Source of the DNA: Diphasiastrum complanatum
Taxonomy: Eukaryota; Streptophyta; Lycopodiopsida; Lycopodiales; Lycopodiaceae
DNA length: 64,000 bases
Assembly (NCBI GenBank): GCA_029204225.1
Contig: CM055095.1
Coordinates: 77,084,471 to 77,148,470 of the forward strand
Direction of reading: 5' to 3'
The notes under the pieces are model-generated. The model saw only the letters and a list, made by a program, of their open reading frames with translations, had not been told where the DNA came from and searched no databases. Each line of letters opens with the position of its first letter. Within the stretch, counting starts at the first letter, position 1. A program made the translations under genes and the position numbers. Shown piece by piece: positions 46,501-61,077 of the stretch.

Positions 46501-49500
46501 ATTTGATGCTGATATTATACATGCTTGAGCTTTATAGATTCCTTGGAGTGTTGACCCCATTGGGCATTACGAATACCTTGGGTTGTTGCATAGGTGTCCA
46601 TTCCAGTTGCAAGATGATTTAATTCATTTTCCTTGTCATTCTTGGTTGCTGCATGATCTACTTCATGTTTCTTGGCATTCTTGCTTGTTGAATTATCTAC
46701 TTCAGGTTCCTCGACATTCTTGGTTGTCTCATGTCACTTAGCATTCGATGTTGTTGCCAGGTTACTATGGTTGCCAAGTTGTTGTCTTTCGATGGTATTC
46801 TTGGGCCATTTGATTGGCTTTGGATATCTCAAATGTTGGGGTCTTGCATGATGGCATTTCTCTAGGGCATGCTTGGGCTATCAGAGTGCCTTGAGAGAGC
46901 TTCATTTTATCTTGGATTTCTTCCTACATGTACATCGGCCGAGTGCCTAGAGAGGGCTTCATTCTATCTTCTATACCTTTATGCATCCACATCGGCTTAT
47001 AGTAGTCGCTGTTCCTATTGTTTGTAGTTTCATGATATTCGTTTTAGTAGCTACATTGGAGATGCATCTATTTGGGATTTTATAGTCTGTCAGAGGACTA
47101 ACTTGACAATTGATTTATCGTGCTTTATGAATTTGTGTGTTGTTGTTTTAATACTTGTTGTAATGACTTTTGTCCTCTCCTTCAATATCTCCTTTGTGCA
47201 TGCATTTTTTGATAGTTTTATTTTCACATTTGTTTATGATTGACTATTACCACAATTATTGATTGGGGCCTTTCTTCTAGGTTTTAGTGTTTGGTATTTT
47301 TTTAAGCTCCACATTGAGGTCATTGTTTTTTCAAAGTTGGGGAGTGTTATGGACTCATCCTCCCCTAACCCTAATCACTGGCTTCTCTAGTTAGCAAACC
47401 TTTAGGTATTGGGCCATTTACCATTTAGCGCATGTCCTTATGGACCCAAGTACCTTGATTTGCTCTAATCTCTAGAAGGTTCCACTAAGGGCCTCTAAGT
47501 AGTATATGTAGGGCTACCATTCAATCATTAGCTAGATTATTGTATTCCTTCTATTCTAACAGGTATTGGATTGGCTCTTCGTGGGAGATCTCGTGTCTAT
47601 GCTTGGCTACCACTTGTAGGGGTTTAGCCATTGTTCATTGATATCAATATATATGATTGAGTTCATAACGACTTGCACCACTTTTTCCAATCCCCTTGTT
47701 ATATAAAAGCTATTCCGCTAAGCTTGTTTCCTTCTATGTACTCTTTCATGTTGCAGTTGGAAGATACATCAAAGTCACTTATATGTGTAATTTCATTCCC
47801 TTTGTAGTCCCACATCTCTAATATTGATATCACACATAAATTGAAGTTTCAGGTGATTTTGCATAGATCTGAGACTTACAAGGGTTTTCGGGAACCTCTA
47901 ATTGTATCGATGCTTCATCTTGTATGGCATGTAAATTTTCTTAGTTCTCGGAAAAATGTAAAAGAATACCAAATTACGGCTGCTTGGGGGATGGTGCCGT
48001 CGTGTTGTCCTGTCTGCTACCGTACAAGGGGAGTACTAGGCCTCACTGTTGCTTCGGGGTTGGTTGTTCACCCCCTCGCATTGCTCCATACTTCCATCTT
48101 GTAGGGGAGGTTGTTTTCTCCTCCTATGTTTAGTCCCTTTCCCCTTTGTTGTTGTTTTGTTCATTGTGGGGTACATGCCCTATTATGCCTGTTTGGTAGA
48201 TGGTGCTGTCATGTTGTCCTAGTCTGCGACCGTACAAGGGGAGTAGTAGGCCTTGCTGCTGCTTTGGGATTGGCTGTTCACCCCCTTGGATTGCTCCATA
48301 CTTCCATCTTGCAGGGGATGATATCTTCTCCTTCTCTTATTGTTGCCCCCCCCCCCCCCCCCAACCCCCCACCCCATCATCATGCATGCCAAAAGATAGA
48401 TGGCAACAAAAGTTCATGTTTTTATGTGGTAAGGTGTATAGATGGTGGCAAGATCTTGAAGACAAGCCTAACGTGCAAAGGACATGGGACCCCAATAGAA
48501 AGTATATAATACATACTCACACAAATTAGCTAATACTTCCTCACATAAAGTACTCGATACTATCTTCTCCATGGAATCTCTTGCCTCTACCTCACACGTA
48601 GAATCATCTTGCCTTGATTATCTTTTTCTTCTCAATAGCTTTGTAGAAAATCCCCTTTAGTGTGATGATTAAGCTATCTACAATGACCTCATCCCTATGC
48701 CATATGCCATCACATGACTCAGATTGTGCATCCACCTTGTTGCTTTTGCAAGATCTTGGTTCCATAAGAACTTGAAGCCACTTGTAGTGATAGAATGACT
48801 AACCTAAGTGTCCCTCATGTGGATCTTGTTGTCTTATATTTTCAGATATACCTTGATCTGATTCAACTTAGCCACAACTGGTTGTAAATATTCACTGCCA
48901 CTCCTTGATCGCTACCACTCCTTGTAGTGGGTATTCTCTTTATCGGTTTGCTTGTCAACTCCCTAGTTGATCTTAATTCTCTTTGATTTGTATAGCACCC
49001 TCTTGAAATTACCTTAACTTCAAATGTACACTTTTGAATGTATGACATCCTCAACATAACATCTTGAAGGAGCTTACTTCAGTTAAGAAGTTTTTAGATT
49101 GATTTTCTAAGGCTGATCAATAACCTATCAATTTAAGAAATGAATCTTGTTGTTTTCACAAGGGTAAACAACCTTTCTAGCTGATTTTTAGAGGCTAATT
49201 TACAACCTATCCAGTTGATTTCTAGAGGCTAATCAACAACTCGAGCTACCAAATATTATTGGAAACAACAGAATCTACCATAGGTCATGAACTTGGATAG
49301 ATTCAAGAACTTGAAGAAGATGTCATCATTAATAGAACTTTTTTAAAACTCATACTAGTAGAACTTTCAACTGACCTTCAAAATGTTAATGATTTCAAGA
49401 CAAATTTGGAATCACGACATGAACAAGCAACTGTTATCCATGATAGCGATTTTGTAGCTAGCAACGATTCCAGTCTGCAAGTGCGCTTTCCAATAGTAAG

Positions 49501-52500
49501 TGCGACTATCTGTTAGTGACTCTGTGGACAACAACATCTTGGTTGTAAAAGGCAACGACGATTGTGCAGTAGTGAAGTAATGATCCTATAGTGAACTAGT
49601 GTCTAGTTGTGAACTAAATCAGCAATAGGAATGTTCAAAAATAGCAAAGATCTTTGTAACTGAGTGACACCATGTGCAAGCAGGTCGTGTAGTAGGCAGA
49701 TATCATCTATAGATAGTTGTAGCAAGCAGTCCTCAACATTTTTTAGCGTGCAATTATTCAGTGAAGTCATCTTCCTATGACCTTGTGGACAATACCTTTC
49801 TTAAATTTGGCCAAATCAATCGCTCATCGATTGATTTCATTCGTTTTGTATCTTCTGGCTCTCTCAAATCTTGAATTGAAGCTCTTATACCATGTGAGAG
49901 AATTAACTTGTTCATACAAGCAACCAAGATAAGATTCCTATTGTGGTGAAATAATAGCCAAGCACATGTGGAAGAGAATACAAATGATGAGATGAACTCC
50001 AACTATGTCGAACACCTTGTGGTAGGGTGTGCTCCATTATATGCAATTGTGTGTACAATGAAATTAGATTCATCCACTCAAAATAGGTCATCTAAGAATA
50101 GCTATCATCTACCCAGGATAGGCTAAGCTTATGCATGACTATGCTTTTTTACTTGCTTTTTCATGTATGTACACTTGTCACTCTTCTCATGAGTGTGCAT
50201 ATTCATGTGCCCTACTCAACCTTTGACTTAGGTCTATGATTCTACTTATGCCTAATTCCAAGTCTATCAATATGGAAAATAGGCCCCTAGTGATAGATAG
50301 CATGCAAGCTTGGCCTTGATGATCCTAACTATACAGTTAGGGGTTACAATCAAACATTACTTCCAACATGGTGGTGAGGAATAGGTTAATGCCGCAGGAG
50401 ACCGGGACTCTTAACATTCGAATGCTTATTGTGTGCACAAAAAGTATAGAACTAGAGTAGCAAAATCAGTTTCTATATGAGGCCAATAAATATGGTTTAA
50501 GGTGAGGAGAATATTTTTGAAACTTGTATTGACCACGACTTTAGAATAGTAAGGAATAGAGCTAAACCTAAAAACATATGTACAACATGGACATCGAGAT
50601 GCGTAGGCTAATGGATAACAAAATGAAGTATGTAGAAAAAAGTTAATGTTATATCAAAAGTTTAAAACAAATGTCAAATGGGCAACATGAGAAATCAAAT
50701 CAGAACTATAGGATGCAATTAAAAAAACAAGGAAAAAGTTCCCAAATAATGGTTTAAAAATGTCATTCATGACATTTTGAGAAGAGGAGGCCCATTGGTG
50801 ACTCTAAAAGGTAAACACAAACTTCATAAAATCTAGAGACAATACAATAGGTGTTCTTGTGCTCATCACAAGGATGTAAATTTGATCGTTGCTAGAACAT
50901 AGATCGATTTTAGAAATTATCATGGCTTTATGTTCAAACAACTCATCCATATGGGGCATGGGATTTTGGTTATGAACGGTAAGATGATTGAGCACATAGA
51001 GAATCATTACAATGTATATAAATGTTTAGTGGCATCATTTTTATTGACAAGAACGACAGGGGCACCAAAAGGACTTTGGCCAGAAACAATAAGCCGTACT
51101 CTAACACATGATGTTGACTTTGGCTTGTTTAGGGCGAGACATCCGATTAGAGCTTGAGAAGTAGGAACAATACGATGAAGATCGATATGATGATTGATCA
51201 AATGTAAAGGAGCCAAAGAAGAATGAGCATAAAAAATAGATCTCTTGAGAAAATAAAAAATAGAAGGAATAGGTGAAGAATACAATAGTCTTGTCTAAAG
51301 TGTCAAGTGAGATGGACACAACTAAGAGTAGCACAATGGGGCTTGGACAAGCTACCCATAAATTGCTTGGCAGAAATAAGTTTACATTGGAAGTGGAATC
51401 AATGCAAAGGAAAGTAAAAGTACCTTCAATAAGAACAAAGATATGTTGTGTGGCAAGGTTGACTATCACTCTCCTAAAGATGCAAACCAATCAGATCCAA
51501 GGATAAATTCATAACTCGAAAGAAATTTCATGTACCTAGCCTGGCCAATGAAGTCATTAATTTGACAAAGAAGGCCTTAAAACATGCAAGTACTTTGAAA
51601 ATAGTGGGAGCTGGCAACCTCAACATAGAAAGGATGTGGAGCAAGAATGCCGGTAGCATGGATATGTGAAATGACCTTAGTACTTATAAAAGAGTGAGTG
51701 CTACCAAAATCAATAAGAGCAATAACCTGACATCAATGGTATGAACATGTAGAATATGATACGGACCGGGCTTAGTAGATCATGTAGCATAGCTAGTTGA
51801 GCTAAATGCTCAACAGGCTCATTAGGTACGAATCAAGAATCTCCTTAACAATATAAAAGGTAGAATCTTCAGTATAGAAAACCTTGTATACTTGCCAAGT
51901 AATAGGGGGCTTGGGATGTGGGCTTTCAAAACCTCTACCAAGATCAATACTAGGATGCCGAATCAATAGAAAACAATGGGAATGAATGGTGGCTCAAACC
52001 TACCCAACCAATCTAGATCAAATGGATCTAGCCCCCAAGCCATGAACCAACGAGAACTTTATAGGGAGAGATGTTACACCATCAGCATGTAGCTACACAA
52101 TACCAAAATTTATGCTCTCCACAAGGGAGGCCTATGGCTATAGTTATACCCTCCAAGGCACCTCCACAACTGGAGTGAACTGTGACACCTCAACAAACTA
52201 ATTGGCCACCTTAGCCACTCTCCCTATGAGTCACCTGCTAGCATAATGCAAAACCACTATCATGAGTTTTAGGCCAAATTATGACTTTAGTACCACGGGC
52301 GCCTGAACTCCTCATAGCCATAATCAATTTATGGGTCAAAATAGGCCTACTGACGTCCTTACGGGACTTTTGTTTGAGATCAGCTGAATGTGGCCATGAT
52401 ATACTTTCGAACAACTCCAATTGCTATATCACGTGTGTCAGTGTTAAACAAAAATGATAGTTGGATTGGCTATTCTCAATATAGGAGCCGAGACAATTAG

Positions 52501-55500
52501 ATTTTTGACTTTACAAAGACTCTCATCTAACTTCTCGTTCCCCTTAATCGGGATTAAGAGGTGAGGCATGCACAAAAGAGGTCGTTCATCATTTTTTGGA
52601 AAGTAGCCGGAGCATTTGTCAAACGAAAAGGTAAGATTGAAAACTCATAATGGCCAAATCGTGTCCTAAAATCCGTTTTAGATACATCATCTGAATGTAT
52701 CCGAATTTGATGATAACCTTGAAGATCCATTTTTGTGCCCTTTAAATCCACACATAAGTGGCATCCCTTGTCTTTCTTATGCTTGATAAGAATGGGCGCT
52801 CCCCAAGGTAATTTACTAGACCTAATATGTCCCATTTAAGGTACTCCTCAACTTGCCTAACCGCCTCCTCCTCTTCCTTTTGACTGAACCTATATGGTTG
52901 TCCGAAGATGGGATGGGTACCGGGCACTAAGTCGATCCTATGATCCTCCGATCGAGTGGGTGTTAAACCATATGGAAGTTGTTTAGGAAATCTTCTTTAG
53001 ATTCTTGTTATAAATCTTGCACTAGTTGTTGTTCTTGATGGTAATTTTCAGTGTTATGATTGAAAAACACATTTCACATCCTCTTGGTTTGCAATATCAC
53101 AATGCAATGTAGATTTTAAAACAAGATGAAACAATTCATAATCAAAATTGGTAACTTTTTCCATTAGCTCGGCTGAAGATTCCATTGACATTGGGAGTAC
53201 ATCGGTCTCTCCAAAAATAGAGACATTTCTTCCATTACAATCTTTTACCAGAGAGTGGTTTTTGAAATCTATATTTAAAGCATCTGATCTATTATAAATC
53301 ACTCATATTACATTAGCTGCTCATTGTAATCCTGCATTTGAAGCTCCAAATTGGGGACTTTTACTTCCCATATTTCCATGTCCGATCCAGAGAGGCCAAG
53401 TGGACCACATATTGGTGATTGTTAGCCATGGTGGGCACCCGAAGCTTCTGCACGAGCCGAGCATTGATGAAATTGTGAGTGCTACCTGAATCTAGAAATA
53501 TGTTAAGGTCTTTCCCTAATATTTTGTCTCTAACTTGAAACAACTGATTAGGACAGAAAGACAATGTGCTAAAATTGCAAGAGCATGCACAATTTCCAAT
53601 CAAATCAATTTGAGGTTTACCTGCGAGTAACTCCATCGTTAGCACATTGGATGATTTGTTCTTTCGCTCGGGGCACTATTTTGCACGTTGCCTAGATTTA
53701 TTGCATAAAAAGCAAAGATTCTCCTTGATCACCAGCTTCCGTGCTTTGTCTTTTAACGCTGGCATTTTATTTTTCTTTTTTTGATGTGCCGCGGCATCCA
53801 ATTCATCAAAATATTTCTTTCTTTTATTTTTTGATTTCTCATTTTTATGTTCCAGGGCCGTTTGGCCATGTGCCGCCTTACGCGATGCCAGCACCGTACT
53901 ATCATAAGCGGATAACGTGCTTCATCAAAAAGTGACATAAAAGAAGCTTTTATGGTGTAATTCATGTCTCTTACTCAAGTTTTACATGTCCATTTTTTGT
54001 AGATAGTTCAAGAACCGATGTAAATCTGTAGGTCTCTGGACAATAGAGGCAGTGATGACGTCAAAATGGGCAAGAAGGGGCAGCGATGCAGCTAGCTCAT
54101 ACTTCTGTACTAGCAGTTGAGCACTAGGACTGCAGAATGACCTAATAGGGTGCAGATAAGCAAAGGGAACTTTGCCTTAATTGTAAGTGAGGATTGAAAA
54201 GTTATGGGCTCATCTCATTTTGGTAGTTGACAATTACAGGCATCACGAGCTTCTTCAAGGGGAGCACTTTGTGGCAGTGTTCCTTTGTCCAAAGGAATGA
54301 GAACCAGTTTATTATTGATCAGTCGTTGCATCTTAGTTGGAGATTGAGGATCAATTGAAAGTCTACCATTCTGTTGTATTGTTTTCTACAGTATCTTGTA
54401 CACATGTTCATGAATGAGTACTACAACCTCTGGAATAGTGAATGAACATTCAATCTACTGACGACATTGCATTCTAGCTTTTGAATCTTGATATCAAATC
54501 TTGGTTTTTGTTCTCTAAGGAGCTTCTACTTTCTAAGCGGAAGAATACCTTATGATATTCTGGAATGAACATGAAGCAACATCTTGTGGGCTTATCTAAA
54601 AATCAATTGTGTGAGTTTTCAGGTGGACCTGCGGAAAGAAGCAGCTATCACATTTTCTGCAGAATCACCGTTTCCAATTATAACATTTGGTCCTTATTCA
54701 TCACCAGAAGAAGTTTTGACTGTCCTATCTCATGCTACAGGTAGAGTTCAACCATTGAATTCAATGCTTACCTTGATCTTAGTCTAGTTTTTGTGCTTTC
54801 GATTCTAAAACTTGATAGTTTTGGTTAATTTAGACTGTATTTTGGGCTCATGTTTTTGGAAATTTAGGAACCATTGCAATGCCGCCTAAATGGGCAATAG
54901 GTTATCACCAATGTCGATGGAGCTATGAAACTGCCGCAAGAGTTCAGGAGGTAAGTATTGTATATTTGATCGATGTTGTCTTTTTGAATTCATTATATTC
55001 TCATATGATATGCTGTATCATATATCAGACTTCATATTTTTGCAGCTATTTACTTTCCCATCACAAAATAGCAAGGAACATTTATTGCCATAACATTGGT
55101 GTATGTTTGAATACCAAAAGATATAATCAAAACGAATTGAATGGATCAGTGGCAAGATTTTGAGGTTTTAGGCTCTTTCCTTGCATGAAGAAAAATTTGT
55201 CCATGATTCTTCAATACTGCACCTTATCCTGCAGATTGCAAGGACTTTCCGAGAAAAGAAACTGCCATGTGACGTGATCTGGATGGATATCGATTATATG
55301 GAAGGATTTCGCTGCTTTACATTTGATCCTGTATATGTCTCTCTTAAATGAATAAATTTAAAGAAAAGATCTCACTTAGGTTGAAATTTGAAAGCCATGA
55401 CTATCACTATCTGTGAGTCCCTACACGTTGTAAGGATTGATGAAATAAGTATACTTATAATATACTAATTCCTGTAAGGCACTGAAGTTTGTCTTGGTTC

Positions 55501-58500
55501 CAGGCAAAATTTGCTGATCCACTAGCACTGACAGAAAGCCTTCATAATAAAGGTTTTAATGCTATTTGGATGATTGACCCTGGAATTAAATATGAAAGTG
55601 GGTATTTTGTATACGATGCTGGATCCTTAGAGGATGCATGGGTCTTGAAAGCAAATGGAAGACCTTATGTAGGTGGGGATCTGATGAAAGCCTATTGAAT
55701 TTAAGTTTTGAGTGTTTGGAAGCTTTGACATTGCTTTATGATGTTGACATTTCTGATTTTACAATTTAAAGTTGGATATATGCTAATCTTACAGAATGAT
55801 TTGGGACAGGGGATGTCTGGCCTGGACCTTGTGTGTTTCCTGATTTTACGCAAGCCAAAGTAAGAAACTGGTGGGCAGAGCTGATCAGAGATTTTTCATT
55901 GAAAGGTGTTGATGGCATATGGAATGACATGAATGAACCAGCAGTGTTTAAGGTAACTAATTTTTTTTAGTGTTTCAAATGAAATCTATTTGAGGTTATA
56001 TCTTTTACCAGCAAGGGCTGGAAAAATAATGCAGTATTTGTTAGACTTTCTAAATCTCCTCTATTATAATTTATTTTTCATTTTTCAGGTACCCCCTTTA
56101 TCAGTGCATTTACACTCAGTAAGATCATAGGTTAGCAGATTATGTGTTGCATAATATACTATATAACATTCTCTCTCTTCCATTCAGCAGTACGATGGAG
56201 ATAAATTACTTGCATAAAGTGATCCTGAAACTTTTCAGAGGGGATGAAATAACCTAGAAAAGCATTTGAAGACTTTAGCAACTTGATCTGGAAACACCTC
56301 CATGCCATCCTTTCTTAGCTTTGGAGCTTCCTTTTCTGCTTCTCTTCCTATTGGCAGCCTATTTGATGGTCCTACAATTCCCACCACCCCACCTGTTGAT
56401 TTCTGTCCATTTCCTGGACGTGTTGGAGGCCGGTCTTGATCCTCATTATGCTCGTGACTTTTGACATAAGATCAACTTACTACCCATTCTTGTTCCTTTG
56501 ATGAGAATCGCTTAGAGAATTGGTTTGCTAAGTTGGAGGCTTATTTCCTGATGTACCCGAAGTCCAACATTCATAAGATTCAGCTTGTTGCTTTATGCTT
56601 AGATGGCTGTGCTAGTACTTGGGGGTCAAATTGATGGTGATAAGGGGGTATGCATCTTTGGGCCGCCTTTCACTATGACCTACGTCATGCTATGATTGAT
56701 CCTTAGCGGTTGAGTCATCAGCGGGATGTCTTTTGCAGCCTTTCTCGCATGGAGCACTCCTGCCGTTTCTCAGATCTATGGGCTGCTGAGCTTATTTGTC
56801 GCTATAACTGATTTACGTGGTGCTTTACGTTATGATGTTGCCTCCTTTCATTCTGCCAGACTTGCTGATGCTGTCTCATTTGCTACTATACTACAACATA
56901 GGTATCCCGAGCCCTTGCTTCTCATTTTTCTCGCTCCACCACTTCTAGACCTAGCGGCAGTCCTACAGCTCTTACTTCTGCATCTTCTTTGTCTACCTTT
57001 ATAACTCCTCCCACCTCTACTCTAAGTTTTTGTTGACCTCTTGCACCTCATCCTATTTACATTCGTCGTTATTCTCCCACAGAGTTGGCTGAGATTCGTG
57101 AGAAGCGTCTCTATTTTTGCTGTAAAAGCCCAGACCACGTTGCTTGTGATTGCCACCAACCTCGTACTACTACGATTACTATTTATTATCATAAAGGCAT
57201 TGATATTGATGAGTCTGATGTCTACATCCAGCTATTTGATGAGCTTGACCATGTTCCTAATGATCCTGCTCCAATTGATGATAACCTTCTTGCTACTTGC
57301 CATGGTCAACATGCTTATGCTACTTGGGCTGGGGGCGGCTTGGTCCTTGCTCTACTCACTTGCGTTTGCACAGTACTGGGCGTATGAGATCATAGTACGC
57401 CAAGGACATAACATAGAAATCTTATTGGCCAATAAACTTGCATTACACCAACCCCTAGAGCATATGAGTACTAGTAAAGGAATGAGAACTGGCAACCTTA
57501 ACACATAAAGTTTGCATAGCAGGAACAAGAGGAGCACGGATCCAAGATAAAATATAACTATTCAGAAAGGAGTGAGTAATGCCAATTTCTACAAGGCATG
57601 GTGTAGATTGGTTTGCTTCACTTGGGTGTCATTACATTGGACCCAACTTGGTAGACACTCACATTTTCACATGGTACTATGACCCCTTCACTTGTTGGTA
57701 TTGATTCTCAGGGGGATTACTAGTTTGTTATTGGGAAGCCTCTCGAAGGCTCATTGTGTCACGCTTCTATGTGTCCAGAGTGCTTCGTTTGCTACTTCAT
57801 CTACAATGACATTGGTTCTTATGCCTTGGATGATTTTTGACTTATTACAACAATAGTCTCATGGGTGTTTACTATGACATTGGTTCTTATGCCTTGGATG
57901 ATTTTTGACTTATTACAACAATATTCTCATGGGTGTTTTCAGAGCCTACATCTCTTACCCCACCAATTTTTGGACTTTTACTTCAGGGCCTTATCATCCC
58001 CAATCATAGTGCTTTTGGTGCCCTTGTTTTTCTTGTTCATAAAAAGGAAGATGGGACCAAACGCTTTTGCATTGACTATCATACCTTGAACAAGTGACCA
58101 TTCGTAATCAATACCCGTTTCTCACATGGATTACCTCTTTGATAAGCTTGGTCCCGCCAATTTTTTTTTCCAAAGTTGATCTTGGTTCCGAGTCTAACTA
58201 GACTAGGATGCACCCTTCTGATGAGTATAAGACTACTTTTTGTACTCACCTTGGTCTTTATGAGTCTCCTGTCCTCCCCTTTGATGTTACTAATGGTCCC
58301 CTACCTTCAAAAATGTCTTGAATAACATTGTGTGTCCCCTTATTGGTCGTTGTGTCTTTGTTTATTTCCATTGAATAAGTAACATAAATAAGTTGATGAA
58401 ATAAAAGCTATAATTTTAATTCCTTCATACATCCTAGGACCTGTTAGAAATAAATGACTATGCTAAAGTTAATCCATAGGTTACTTTGACCCAAAAGGTC

Positions 58501-61002
58501 GAGATTTGTGTAACCATGGGTATCTAGTTATTTAGGCCATCTTGAGTTTGTCTTAAGTTCAGTTGGACCCAATTTTGGTCATGTACTGACTCGTGGGTCC
58601 TTAGGGGTCTAATTTTGTTCAGGGGCCCTATCTTGACTTTTGGGGGTGCCCTACATTTAGTAAGTGGTTAACCTTAGGGTTTGGTGGCATCTGGTCACAT
58701 CCAGGTAGAGTACTTAGATGCTCATTGTGTATTCTATTTTTAAACAGTTTGGCTAAGCATTGCTCTCCATTGCTCTTGTTGTTGTTTTTTCTCTCTCTCT
58801 CTTAGAGTTGGGCGCCCAGCCTCTTCTCTCTTGTTTTCTGTGGAGATTGATTGATAACTAGATCTTGGTGACTTGACTCTTGCTTTCCTACATGGTATCA
58901 GAGCTACCGGATCTGCAACAAGCTTGTTTGTTGGCGCCCTCTGCTTTTTGTTGTGAAATTTCAGCATCTTGCTGATATTTTCAAGTGGAGTTTGGATCAG
59001 CTTTTTTGTCTCTTTTCAGGTTGAAGGAGGGCGGCCATCAGAGATCTTGGAGGAGCAATTTTTGGCACCCAAAAATCAGAATCTCAAATCTGATTTTTAT
59101 GCAACCAGTTTTCAGCAAGTTTTGTTTGGAGGAGGGCGCCCAAAAATCTGCTACTGATTTTCGGTTGTGGTGTCTCCTTGTCTTGCTGTTTTTGTTTTCA
59201 GGTTTGCATTTTTGTAGCAGGATGCCCAAAATTCAGCAAAACCTATTCAGGGTTAGGTCAACTTGTGGCTGGAAATTTGCAGATTCTCAGCAAGTAGTAG
59301 AGCGCTTTCAACAGCCCTATTGGAGTGTGTGTTGATCACACTATTTGGCTTCCTCATTGGGTTTTGGTGTAGGCTTCAATCGAAGCTAACCTAATTTTCA
59401 AGGAGCTGGTTTTTTTGTGCAGAAAGACAGCCATCTATCCATTATCTTTTGGGCACTTTGTTGCAGATTGAAAGACATCTTGTGCTCCTACTTTCAGCTC
59501 TTTGTTTGCTGCAAATATTTGAGTAGATTTGGTTGTGGAAAGGCTCTCTCTCCTATCTACTACAAGCTGAAATTCTGTTGGAGGTAATGGCTAAAGAATT
59601 GGAAGCTATAGGTTCTTTGTTTAGTGAAGATCGGTTGGATGGCACAAACTACTCCTTGTGGAGTTACATGATGAAGAATCTTCTCATAGCGAAAGGGCTG
59701 TGGGATTTGGTCAATGGTGATGAGGAAAGGCCTCCGTCTTTGGCACCTCCTACACCTCGTGGATCATCTTCATCAACATCATCTTCTACATCTTCGGAAG
59801 AACAAAAGAAGTGGGATAGAAGGGATGCACAAGCACATTCTATGGTTGCTCTTGCTGTGAAAAGATCTATCTTGCAAATAACTATTCTTCCACGTACAAT
59901 TTGAGCGAAACCTTTTGTCCCTCAACAAGATATACTTGCAGAGTTTGCAGTTCCTCCACTACAGGTCCAAGCTATCTTCTGGATCCTTATTTTCTTCCAG
60001 AGCTGTGTCATGCTTTTGTAGGGAAAATTGTGGTTCTACAACATACTGCTGAATAGACGTATAGATACCTATTCCAAGCATTTCATACGTACGGAACGGA
60101 ATGCATTCTATATACGGAATGCAAAACATGTGTAAAAAAATATTTTTTTTTAACTTTAAAAAATATTTTCCAAAAAGAAAGTTTGAGATTATATTTTCGC
60201 AAGTCAACTTCTTTTGGGGCCTTGAGACCTAAAAATTTATGCTCAAAGTTTGAACATTTACAAAGTTTTAATCTGAATTAAATGAGATTATTTTGTAAAT
60301 TACACAAGTTTTAGAGTTTCCACGAACCGCAATTTGAACACCAAACTGCCGACTATTTGAATAGGCGGATCTTACGAGGCTGGCTCCAACATGATTCCGG
60401 TTCGGCGTTAAAAAAAACAAAAAAGGCCCAGTTATTTGTTGATTATCTGTTTTGCTATCTTATCATGATCTAAATTTTTAGCATTGTATTTTGTGTTCAA
60501 GTTTTATCGTTTATTGTTTGCTAATTATTTATGAAGTTGGCCATTGGCATTTTCCTGAGAGAGAGAGAATTAGAATTAGAATAATTATTATTAACGTCTT
60601 TTGGTACCCAAAGGTACATAAGACAAAAGAGAGTACAAAATGTGAGGAGCATCGTCCTCATATGGACTTATTTACTAATAAAAAGAAAAGAACTAGTATA
60701 TCTATCTCTCTATCTCTAAGAAGAAGTATCAAAGCTTGACCACCAGCTTGCGAGGGTACAATGCAAGAGCTTAACGACATACTCTACGGAGGAGATTAGC
60801 TACGAGCGAGCTGGAAATAATGAGTGATCGTAGTAGTCAAGCGTGCTGTAGACTGGCGGGCAGCATGTGAAGATTTGGTAATCCTAGCTCTAGCAAAAGT
60901 ATGTGAGACTCTCTATGTCTTCCATCTCCAAACATGGACTTCAAAATTTGCAACTGAGATATCCTCTATGTCTCGCTTATGGAAGAACTGGGTAATATGA
61001 GC

Positions 61003-61077
<75 letters not shown>

